Positions 1 through 6,284 of a DNA stretch of 6,631 nucleotides are shown in pieces (position 1 is the first letter of the stretch; every line of letters begins with the position of its first letter). The stretch is from Acidobacteriaceae bacterium (GTDB lineage Bacteria > Acidobacteriota > Terriglobia > Terriglobales > Acidobacteriaceae): assembly GCA_003162495.1 (NCBI GenBank), contig PMOF01000022.1, positions 1 to 6,631 on the forward strand, read 5' to 3'. A program made the position numbers and the translations under genes. The notes beneath the pieces are model-generated. The model was not told where the DNA came from, did not search any database, and saw only the letters and a program-made list of their open reading frames with translations.

Positions 1-133
1 CATTGGTAGCCCGTTCCAGATTCCTCCGAGCAATCGCCCGCTCGCCCTGGCAAACAACAGAATAGCCCATTCGGCGAACCGCCATCCGCCGTTGTATCGC
101 AATCAGCCTGCGGACTACGGGCTCTGCGGTCAC
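1..133 (-). CDS. Possible 5' end of a further gene in the glycan unit (partial)
   Basis: An open frame runs from a GTG at 133-131 to the left edge (about 44 codons, no stop). Its start overlaps the stop of the glycosyltransferase gene as GTGA, the usual layout for translationally coupled genes. The peptide begins V-T-A-E-P-V-V-R-R-L and is basic and probably helical, with many arginines. I do not recognise a family from so short a piece. No good Shine-Dalgarno site precedes the GTG, which would fit re-initiation by ribosomes finishing the upstream gene, but a later in-frame ATG (at 78-76 or 63-61) is also possible. A second minus-strand frame is open over the same stretch, so the call rests mainly on the GTGA overlap and the position inside a same-strand unit. 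What it encodes is unknown. Confidence 0.35.
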   Translation of the reverse strand, partial: MTAEPVVRRLIAIQRRMAVRRMGYSVVCQGERAIARRNLERATN

Positions 134-873
134 ACCGGAAGCCGGTTTCTGTGGCGCCATATCAAAGGGAGAAGCCGGGGCGCAGCCAAGTACCGCGGGA
201 TATAGCGCCGCGGAGAAGACAGGCAACGGAAGAACCATCCCAGGTAAAGTCTGTCCGCCCACTCCGGAATCCGCACTTGATCCCCGCTTAGAAATGCGAT
301 TGCCGCCCCAATGCAGTGGATTGCGGGCCGATAATGCAATCGCCTTTTGAGATAAAATCCCAGCCGCTCCTGCGTCCCTCCGCCAACCGTAATCACCACG
401 TGCTTAACCCGAAGACGCTGCAGTTTGGCCAACAGCTCCATATCTTCGACTTGAGATCCATACATCGGCGCGAGGTAAACATAGTCATCCGGGACCGATA
501 CTCCCTGTGCTTCCAACCAATCCAGATTTTTCCTGGCATGGGCCGGTCCAGCCATAACCCAGAATGTATCTCCAGGGGCGCGCAAATCCGGCTGCAGCAA
601 TAACTCGCGCAAATACTTCAATCCCGACAAGCGCTGGATGTTATCGCGCTCCAGAAGATTCCAAATCATCACCATCAGCCCCGAATCGGTGATGGCCAGG
701 TCCGCATGAATCAGCGCTTCCCGGTAAGAAGGGTTGAAGGCGATGTCCTTCAAAGAGGGTGCCGAGGGTACCACCAGCAAGCCGCCTCGGGACATGCGCT
801 CGATCGCCCCTTTTGCGTCTCCGACATAGAACTTGATGCCTAGGATTTGGCGTTCATTACGAGATCTGTCCAT
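130..873 (-). CDS. WecG/TagA/CpsF-family glycosyltransferase
   Basis: 247 residues, the usual length for this family (GT26), whose members transfer an N-acetylhexosamine-type sugar onto an undecaprenyl-linked intermediate at the inner face of the membrane during synthesis of enterobacterial common antigen, teichoic acid or capsule. Visible family landmarks in order: the ADLAITDSG segment (residues 58-65) with Asp63 at the place of the catalytic-site aspartate; VVITVGGGTQERLG (159-172), matching the G-x-P-K-Q-E block; CIGAAIAFLSG (187-197), matching the GVGaaFDflaG block; and the C-terminal W-x-x-R-x-x-x-x-W-x-x-R basic tail (205-229), which in the family helps membrane association. Odd: the conserved Thr-Asn near residue 37 reads P-S-A-P. 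The start is supported by GGAGGG 8 bases upstream. It lies 19 bases after the TetR gene and is probably co-transcribed with it. The sugar and acceptor cannot be read from sequence. Confidence 0.88.
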   Translation of the reverse strand: MDRSRNERQILGIKFYVGDAKGAIERMSRGGLLVVPSAPSLKDIAFNPSYREALIHADLAITDSGLMVMIWNLLERDNIQRLSGLKYLRELLLQPDLRAPGDTFWVMAGPAHARKNLDWLEAQGVSVPDDYVYLAPMYGSQVEDMELLAKLQRLRVKHVVITVGGGTQERLGFYLKRRLHYRPAIHCIGAAIAFLSGDQVRIPEWADRLYLGWFFRCLSSPRRYIPRYLAAPRLLPLIWRHRNRLPV

Positions 874-892
874 CGGTGCACCCTCCAGCTAC

Positions 893-1483
893 TTAGATCA
901 AGCAGAACTCCGAATACGTTTCAAACAGCGCATTCATGTTGGCGTCGTCCCCAGGAAATACTCGCCGCAACGGACCGCGGCTGAGAATAATCGCAATCAG
1001 CGTAAGCACCAGCGTCTTGGCGTTGGCGCAGCGCAACTCGCCGCGCTGAATCCACGGCTCAAGGTAGCGGGCTACCACCTCCACAAGTTCGCCAAGATGC
1101 CGGCGCAGCAGCGGGTCGAGATCTTCGCTCAACTCCAGCGCGCTGTATCCCAGCAGGCGAATCAACTGCGGCTGCTGCTGCAAAGTTGTCGAGATCAACT
1201 CGAACGTGCAAGCCAGCGCTGTGCGGCCATTGGCCGCCTCGGCCAGGCGTGTCAGCAGCTCGCCTCTCAGATGCACCCGTTGCAATTCCGCGCTGAGAAC
1301 CGCCGCGTAGAGATCGCGCTTGCGCGGGTGGTGGCGGTAAATCGTGACCTCGTTCACTTCCGCTGAGGCGGCAATTTCGCGAGTGCTGACCCCGTTGTAG
1401 CCAAATCGAGCAAAGAGCGCGGCAGCCGTGGTCAGGATGCGCTCTTCCGTGCTGCCTCGTGCTGTGCCGGATGTTCCCGTCAT
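893..1483 (-). CDS. TetR/AcrR-family transcriptional regulator
   Basis: 196 residues from the ATG at 1483, a typical TetR length. The N-terminal DNA-binding domain is clear at residues 14-60: E-R-I-L-x-x-A-A-x-L-F-A-R-F-G-Y, then the helix-turn-helix V-S-T-R-E-I-A-A-S-A-E-V, ending in V-T-I-Y-R-H-H-P-R-K-R-D-L-Y, close to the family IYRHFxxKxxLY signature. The remainder is the helical ligand-binding and dimerisation domain; its ligand is unknown. An ATG at 1573 would add 30 residues, but it has no ribosome site and its extra peptide does not look like TetR; the ATG at 1483 has a purine-rich AAGGGCGGGA 6 bases upstream. The gene sits between the antiterminator and the glycosyltransferase on the same strand, so it may regulate the glycan unit or itself. 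Candidate operators lie at 1648-1681. Confidence 0.9.
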   Translation of the reverse strand: MTGTSGTARGSTEERILTTAAALFARFGYNGVSTREIAASAEVNEVTIYRHHPRKRDLYAAVLSAELQRVHLRGELLTRLAEAANGRTALACTFELISTTLQQQPQLIRLLGYSALELSEDLDPLLRRHLGELVEVVARYLEPWIQRGELRCANAKTLVLTLIAIILSRGPLRRVFPGDDANMNALFETYSEFCLI

Positions 1484-1851
1484 GTGTATTCCCGCCCTTG
1501 CCAGGCATCGGTCGCTTGACGCTGTTCGCATTGCGGCGTCCAGTGCAAGCCGTCCGCCGATATGCTGACGCATGCATCCGTTTCAGCCGCGTCGCCTGAT
1601 TGGTGATTTTTCTTTCAGTGTTCAATTAAGGATTTGGGTAGATTCCGTTCGCCGATTGCGGTGAAACGCTTCGCCCGCGAACAGGCATTCCAGTACGTGC
1701 GCGGTGCCGATCGCGCGGCCTTGACTTGTATGGCTCAGCGGGTGAATCGCGGAACACCGTTAGCGTTGTGGGCGTAAAAGGCGGTTGTGCTGCATTCGAG
1801 AAAAATGGCGCGGAAGTGTATTGCCACAATCCTTGTCTGGGTTTCTTCCCG
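1484..1851. other. Intergenic gap between antiterminator and TetR genes
   Basis: 368 bases without a gene I can support. Two neighbouring inverted repeats lie at 1648-1681 (listed separately). I saw no convincing sigma-70 promoter on the minus strand for the TetR gene and no strong terminator after the antiterminator gene; the best hairpin there has only 4 pairs (TGGC/GCCA, followed by ATTTTT, near 1805-1826). Transcription from the antiterminator promoter may therefore continue through the gap, which would then be a leader on which the antiterminator could act. A 67-codon TTG-initiated frame (1829-1626, minus) shows no family resemblance and no usable ribosome site. Confidence 0.6.
1648..1681. 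promoter_or_regulatory. Two tandem inverted repeats, candidate TetR operators
   Basis: The first is TTCGCCG-ATTG-CGGTGAA (1648-1665), 7-base arms with one mismatch. Four bases later comes TTCGC-CC-GCGAA (1670-1681), 5-base perfect arms. Both have TTCGC-type outer arms. TetR proteins bind palindromes of about this size as dimers, often close to their own gene, and the TetR start is about 165 bases downstream. Function is inferred from position and symmetry only; chance is possible in GC-rich DNA. Confidence 0.3.
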
Positions 1852-2520
1852 CTATGCGCCCTGCAAGCGCAGTGTCGAAGTCAATTCCGAAAAACCGGCG
1901 GCGATGAGCGAAGAGGTTTCCGCCGGCTCCAGATCGTCCTCGTCAACTTCCACCGCAACGCTCTGCATGATCTGCCGCAGTGTCAGCACCACGCGCAGGC
2001 CATTCTTTTTTCTCGTCACGACGCCTTCCATCCCGGAAAATGCACCCGAGCGAATGCGGACTGCCTGTCCGATCGTGAGCAGCGGGTGCGGCTCAACATG
2101 ATGCTGCTGAATTCCCAACCGCAGCGCATCGATGGCTGCATCCGGCAACGACGCAGGCTCGCGCCCGGTTCCCTCCACTACCGCCAGCGCGCCCGGCACA
2201 CTCAGCACCCGCACGCGCTCCGACCGGCTGATACGCACAAAAATGTAGCCGGGAAAAAGCGGCAGGTCGAGAGTTACCCGCGACCCATCGCTCCATCTAC
2301 GTTCCGCCTGGTACAGCGGAAGAAAATGCTCGATCTCTCTCTGCCCGAGATGTTGGGCCACGCGCTTTTCATGGCGGCAATTCGTGTAAAGCGCAAACCA
2401 CCGCGACGCCAGGAATGCCGCAGACGTTCCACTCGCGGCTAGCCCTGAATGAACTTGGGAACTCCGGGGGGCAGTTTTTCGCAAGGCTTCGCCATCCTCA
2501 CTTGGGTGAAGGTTTTCCAA
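1852..2520 (-). CDS. NusG-family transcription antiterminator, UpxY/RfaH-like
   Basis: A specialised NusG paralogue that would bind the RNA polymerase clamp and keep it processive on a particular operon, typically one for capsule or exopolysaccharide. The NGN domain spans residues 40-135, with RWFALYTNCRHEKRVAQHL at its start and LPLFPGYIFVR at 86-96; the KOW domain follows at 150-198 (GQAVRIRSGAFSGMEGVV). Together they match UpxY-like proteins of Bacteroidota and Acidobacteriota. There is no ATG or GTG in frame before the NGN domain; an in-frame TAG lies at 2571-2569. The longest frame starts at TTG 2520 (222 residues, no ribosome site). A second TTG at 2484 is preceded by TGAGGA about 10 bases away and would give 210 residues; I find it at least as likely. 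It leads a same-strand series with TetR and a glycosyltransferase, which fits operon-specific antitermination. It is not general NusG: no SecE or ribosomal-protein neighbours. Confidence 0.9.
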   Translation of the reverse strand: MENLHPSEDGEALRKTAPRSSQVHSGLAASGTSAAFLASRWFALYTNCRHEKRVAQHLGQREIEHFLPLYQAERRWSDGSRVTLDLPLFPGYIFVRISRSERVRVLSVPGALAVVEGTGREPASLPDAAIDALRLGIQQHHVEPHPLLTIGQAVRIRSGAFSGMEGVVTRKKNGLRVVLTLRQIMQSVAVEVDEDDLEPAETSSLIAAGFSELTSTLRLQGA

Positions 2521-2641
2521 TTCAGCGATATAGCGATTGCAAAGGCAACACGGGAAGATTACAGAAAACTAAATGAAAGCAAGTGCTTCCATCCACTCAT
2601 CAAAGCGGGCATTTTCCCGGCTTCGTTCCCGGTTCCCTCCA

Positions 2642-2669
2642 TATATAGCAGCAAACTGAATTTTTTCAA
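2642..2669 (-). promoter_or_regulatory. Sigma-70-like promoter for the antiterminator unit
   Basis: Read on the minus strand: TTGAAA (2669-2664), a 16-base spacer, and TATATA (2647-2642). Both hexamers are near consensus and the element lies in the most AT-rich patch of the window. Transcription would begin near 2635, leaving a leader of about 115 bases to the TTG at 2520 or about 150 to the TTG at 2484. AT-rich DNA yields chance matches, so this remains a prediction, but position and direction fit the gene. Confidence 0.5.
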
Positions 2670-2681
2670 ATTTAAAAATTC
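2658..2681. repeat. AT-rich perfect inverted repeat over the -35
   Basis: GAATTTTT (2658-2665) and AAAAATTC (2674-2681) are perfect 8-base arms around an 8-base spacer. The repeat overlaps the predicted -35 hexamer of the antiterminator promoter, so it could be an operator for a dimeric regulator. It has no GC-rich stem and is a poor terminator candidate. The function is inferred from location. Confidence 0.4.
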
Positions 2682-2821
2682 TAATATGGAAGATATTCGG
2701 CCCACCTCAAAAAGGGCTCTTGCAAGCACATGCCAACATACTTTCCGATCAAAATAAGCCCGTCAAAAGGCCTGAATTGAAACGTCCAACCTGGTCTTCC
2801 GGCGCCAAAGACCCGAACAAT

Positions 2822-2848
2822 GGAGGAATATAGATGATTACCCCTTAA
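2822..2848 (+). other. Orphan ribosome-binding site with five-codon frame
   Basis: GGAGG (2822-2826) stands 7 bases before an ATG at 2834, the textbook arrangement, but the frame reads only M-I-T-P and stops at TAA (2846-2848), inside the antisense 3' end of msrQ. It may be the relic of a plus-strand gene whose body was replaced, or chance. No plus-strand promoter is obvious. Listed because the ribosome site is among the strongest in the window yet serves no gene. Confidence 0.25.
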
Positions 2849-3455
2849 CCACCCCAACCCTCCGCCGCTCGTACCACGCCAGCACCGGACGCGACAGCAG
2901 CAGCACGCCCAACACCAGGGTAAGTCGCAGCGGGCTCAGCACTCCCGGCTTCACCTGCCACCAGTAATGAATCACTCCGCAAACCGCCGCCACATACACC
3001 ATCCTGTGCAGCCGGTTCCAGTTCTTGCCGCCCAGCTTGCGAATCGCCCAGGTCGTCGACGTCGCCGCCAGCGGCAGCAGCAGCAGCCACCCGGCCACGC
3101 CCATGGTGATAAACCGCCGCTTCTCGATATCCGCCAGCATCGCATGCACATCGAACCCCGCGTAAAGCGCAACATAAGTCAGCATGTGCAGCGTGCCATA
3201 GAAGAACGCAAACAGCCCCAGCAGCCGGCGAAACTTGATCAGCCAGCTCAGGCGCGGCACGAGCTTCCGCAGCGGCGTGACCGCCAGCGAAAGAATCAGC
3301 AGCAGCAGTGTGTTATAGCCCGTGGTGAGCTCGATGTTAGCCGTGGGGTCAGGTCCAAGCGTATTAGTCACGGCTCCATAGATCAGCAAGCCAAGCGGCC
3401 CCAGGCAGGCCACCCAGGTCAGCGTCTTGAGCAAAATAAGAGTCGATCGTTTCAT
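2838..3455 (-). CDS. msrQ: MsrQ, haem-binding membrane subunit of the methionine sulfoxide reductase
   Basis: 205 residues, normal for MsrQ (YedZ). It is an inner-membrane b-type cytochrome of the ferric-reductase-like superfamily that passes electrons from the respiratory chain or a flavin reductase to periplasmic MsrP. Six hydrophobic segments can be seen, roughly at residues 7-29, 46-62, 78-100, 116-136, 150-166 and 173-194. The haem-ligand histidines are in place: His90 (FYGTLH), His150 (NRLHR) and His163 (VIHYWW), each one less than the E. coli numbers 91, 151 and 164. The G-x-D-P-x-x-x-I-x-x-x-T-G segment (34-46) is also typical. The ATG at 3455 lacks a clear Shine-Dalgarno site. It lies 149 bases after msrP on the same strand, with which it almost certainly works. 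Identification is secure. Confidence 0.95.
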   Translation of the reverse strand: MKRSTLILLKTLTWVACLGPLGLLIYGAVTNTLGPDPTANIELTTGYNTLLLLILSLAVTPLRKLVPRLSWLIKFRRLLGLFAFFYGTLHMLTYVALYAGFDVHAMLADIEKRRFITMGVAGWLLLLPLAATSTTWAIRKLGGKNWNRLHRMVYVAAVCGVIHYWWQVKPGVLSPLRLTLVLGVLLLSRPVLAWYERRRVGVVKG

Positions 3456-3570
3456 AGTTGGAAGAGAGTGCAGTCAAGGTTGTATGCGGAGACGGGGATG
3501 TGAGCGCAGTTAGCTTTGAAAGTCATCCATGCGCTTCGAAACATTCCACAACATGAGCAACGTGCAGCAG

Positions 3571-3604
3571 CGATTCCCTATTCCCTGCTCCCGATTCCCC
3601 GCTC

Positions 3605-3605
<1 letters not shown>
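3571..3605. repeat. Degenerate short repeats in the msrP-msrQ spacer
   Basis: The stretch repeats the unit (C)GATTCCC-x-x-TTCCC in imperfect form: GATTCCC, ATTCCC, GCTCCC, GATTCCCC. It sits immediately after the msrP stop, within a 149-base spacer (3456-3604) that is otherwise without a recognisable gene, hairpin or promoter. It may be a simple-sequence expansion; a role in transcript processing between the two genes is only a guess. Confidence 0.35.
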
Positions 3606-4588
<983 letters not shown>

Positions 4589-4710
4589 ACGTTGACCTCG
4601 CGCGGGGAAATCTGCAATCGCATCCATTAGACACGCCACAGCCCCCTTACGTTACAAGATACGTTTCAAGACCCCAATCCGGATTCCTGCCGTCAACGCA
4701 GGCTGCAAAA

Positions 4711-4740
4711 CCGGGTGCCCCAGAGCCGGGTGCCCCAGAG
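4711..4740. repeat. Perfect tandem duplication of a 15-base unit
   Basis: CCGGGTGCCCCAGAG occurs at 4711-4725 and again, without a mismatch, at 4726-4740. It belongs to a larger repeat-rich block (4711-4779) in the 155-base space between the permease stop and the first possible msrP codons. Next to it AGCCTGCC is also repeated (4739-4746 and 4750-4757). Such blocks are usually dispersed non-coding elements; copies elsewhere in the genome cannot be checked here. Confidence 0.85.
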
Positions 4741-4749
4741 CCTGCCCTG

Positions 4750-4779
4750 AGCCTGCCGAAGGGTCTCGATTTTGAGACC
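4750..4779 (-). terminator. Hairpin after the permease gene, terminator or REP-like element
   Basis: GGTCTC (4762-4767) and GAGACC (4774-4779) form a perfect 6-pair stem with a 6-base loop, starting 16 bases beyond the permease stop on the minus strand. It is followed by CTTCGGCAGGCTCAGGGCAGG instead of a T-run, so it is not a standard intrinsic terminator. A repetitive extragenic palindrome that stabilises the transcript end, or a terminator helped by Rho, fits better. The adjoining CTTCGGCAGGCTCAGG resembles a short repeat common between genes in many bacteria (from memory). Confidence 0.45.
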
Positions 4780-4795
4780 TGGGACCGCACAAACC

Positions 4796-6244
4796 TCAAC
4801 CTGCATCCGACGGTCCCGCCCCGCTCCCCACAAACGGCCACTGCCCCAGCCGCTTCGCCCTCCACAAATAAATCGCAGTCCCGCTGCAAGCAATGCCCGC
4901 CGCCACCGCCAGGCCGCCCAGCGCGTGGCTGCGGTTCGCCACCATGAACACAAAGCCCGCCATCGCCACCAACGGCGGCAGCGGATAAAGCGGCATTTTG
5001 AAAGGGCGATCCAACTGCGGCCGCTGCGCCCGCAGCAGCATCACGCCCACATGCTGCAGAAAGAACTGGAGCAGGATGCGCGTAATCACCAGCATGGTAA
5101 TCACCTGCGCCAGCGAGAAAAAACAGAATCCCGCCGCCACCAGCCCCAGCGCCACCAGCGACCGGTGCGGAATGCCGTGGCGCGGATGCACCGCGCCCAG
5201 AAAATGGAAGTAATTGCCGTCCCGCGCCGCCGCATAGGGCACGCGAGAATAGCCCAGCAGCAGCGAGAACACCGACGCAAACGCCGTCCACACCACCAGC
5301 GCGGCAATCGTGTATCCGGCCCACCCGCCAAAGGCTGTCCGCGCAATATCGGCCACCAGTTGCACCCGCACCACGTCGCTCTCGCCAGTGTGCTTCGCTG
5401 CCCCGCCCATTGAAGGCAGCACGGACAGGTTCATGACCACATAAAGGACCGATACAAAAAGCACCGACAACAGAATGGCGCGCGGAATAGTCTTCTCCGG
5501 CCGTTTCACCTCGCTGCCCAGGAACGTGATGTTGTAATAGCCCCAATAACAATAGGTAGCCAGCAGAGTGCCCTGAGCAAGCCCGCCTGCGGCTGCTCTT
5601 ATTCCCCCGAGAGCAGACAGCCCAGGCGCGACCGGCATGTGCCAGCCTCCGGTAGCCGCCGCATGCGCAAATCCAGACGCAATGACCCCCGCAGTCGCAG
5701 CCAGCACCCCCGCAAACAGCACCCAGGCCAGCCGCGTCACCTGGCTCAGATTCCGATACAGCAGAGCCGTCACCAGCAGGCACGCCGTAGCGGCCGCAAA
5801 ATTCGCATAGTGCAACGCCGGCAAAGCGGCCCACGGCGCGCCCTCCAGCCCCGGCCAGAACCAGGCCAGAAAACTTGAGAGCCCAATGCAGCCCGAAGCG
5901 ATCGAGAGCGGTGCGGAAAAACTCAATTGCCACACATAGAGAAAGCTCAGCCAGTTTCCCGCGCGCTTCGGTCCATAGATCTCGCGGAGAAACGCATACG
6001 ATCCGCCGGCCCGTGGAAACGTCGCGCCCAGCTCCGCCCACACCAGCCCATCCGCCACCGCAATCAGCGCGCCCAGCACCCACGCCCACACGCTCAGCCG
6101 GTAGCCGGCCGCCGCAATCACCAGCGGCAGTGTGATGAACGGCCCCACCCCGATCATCTCCAGCATGTTGAACAGCACTGCAGACCGCAGCCCGATGCGG
6201 CGCTCCATGGTGCCGGTCGTGTCGATGGGTTCAGATGGGATCAT
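4796..6244 (-). CDS. APC-superfamily amino-acid permease
   Basis: 482 residues from the ATG at 6244, typical for APC transporters, with about 12 hydrophobic segments: a secondary transporter of the inner membrane, probably taking up an amino acid or related amine with a cation. TM1 carries the broken-helix substrate motif FNMLEMIGVGPF (25-36), where family members have a G-x-G turn. The family signature GSEVKRPEKTIPRAI (243-257) lies in the loop before a central helix, and AARDGNYFHFLGAVHPRHGIP (339-359) and RPFKMPLYPLPPL (413-425) are the usual cytoplasmic segments. A GTG at 6262 would add six residues but has no ribosome site; the ATG at 6244 has only a distant GGAG, so the start is less sure. 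It is divergent from the deacetylase gene, and the substrate cannot be decided. The C-terminus (GSGAGPSDAG) is short and hydrophilic. Confidence 0.92.
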   Translation of the reverse strand: MIPSEPIDTTGTMERRIGLRSAVLFNMLEMIGVGPFITLPLVIAAAGYRLSVWAWVLGALIAVADGLVWAELGATFPRAGGSYAFLREIYGPKRAGNWLSFLYVWQLSFSAPLSIASGCIGLSSFLAWFWPGLEGAPWAALPALHYANFAAATACLLVTALLYRNLSQVTRLAWVLFAGVLAATAGVIASGFAHAAATGGWHMPVAPGLSALGGIRAAAGGLAQGTLLATYCYWGYYNITFLGSEVKRPEKTIPRAILLSVLFVSVLYVVMNLSVLPSMGGAAKHTGESDVVRVQLVADIARTAFGGWAGYTIAALVVWTAFASVFSLLLGYSRVPYAAARDGNYFHFLGAVHPRHGIPHRSLVALGLVAAGFCFFSLAQVITMLVITRILLQFFLQHVGVMLLRAQRPQLDRPFKMPLYPLPPLVAMAGFVFMVANRSHALGGLAVAAGIACSGTAIYLWRAKRLGQWPFVGSGAGPSDAG

Positions 6245-6264
6245 GGGGCCAATGCGCTCCACGG

Positions 6265-6270
6265 ATTGTA
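6265..6270 (-). promoter_or_regulatory. Possible -10 element of the permease gene
   Basis: Read on the minus strand, TACAAT (6270-6265) differs by one base from the consensus and lies 20 bases before the chosen permease ATG, which would leave a leader of about 13 bases. No recognisable -35 stands 16-18 bases upstream, so it would need an activator or another sigma factor. It also falls in the 40-base gap before the deacetylase start, so the two genes may compete for this DNA. Confidence 0.25.
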
Positions 6271-6284
6271 CACTGACGATAAGT

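Larger units (their letters stand above)
2521..2837. other. AT-rich intergenic region upstream of the antiterminator gene
   Basis: 317 bases without a supported protein gene. Composition falls sharply against the GC-rich neighbours: 2641-2700 has only 14 G or C in 60. The region holds a promoter-like pair on the minus strand (2642-2669), an 8-base inverted repeat over its -35 (2658-2681), a possible 17-codon leader peptide frame on the minus strand (about 2612-2559), and a strong ribosome-binding sequence on the plus strand at 2822-2826. A 102-codon plus-strand frame (2449-2757) has no ribosome site, runs antisense into the antiterminator gene and is not accepted. Confidence 0.6.

Noticed and set aside
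1484..1573. 30-residue N-terminal extension of the TetR protein from the ATG at 1573
   Set aside because: No ribosome site, and the extension does not resemble TetR proteins; the ATG at 1483 has a purine-rich site at good distance.
1805..1826. Terminator after the antiterminator gene (TGGC/GCCA stem then ATTTTT)
   Set aside because: Only four pairs with a 13-base loop, too weak to call.
1626..1829. Minus-strand frame of 67 codons between the antiterminator and TetR genes
   Set aside because: TTG start with no usable ribosome site, and a proline/arginine-rich product without known features.
1726..2442. Plus-strand frame of 238 codons opposite the antiterminator gene
   Set aside because: Antisense shadow; the minus-strand frame carries unmistakable NGN and KOW motifs.
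2449..2757. Plus-strand frame of 102 codons
   Set aside because: No ribosome site before its ATG, antisense to the antiterminator 5' end, and running through AT-rich DNA that has a promoter-like element on the other strand; no recognisable protein features.
4589..4639. 17-residue N-terminal extension of MsrP
   Set aside because: It would put residues before the family-typical [10 protein letters not shown] start, which itself has GAGGT 7 bases upstream.
4647..6089. Minus-strand open frame of 480 codons overlapping the permease gene
   Set aside because: It is the shifted-frame shadow of the GC-rich permease gene: rich in Gly, Ala, Arg and Cys, without family motifs, while the permease frame shows clear APC signatures.
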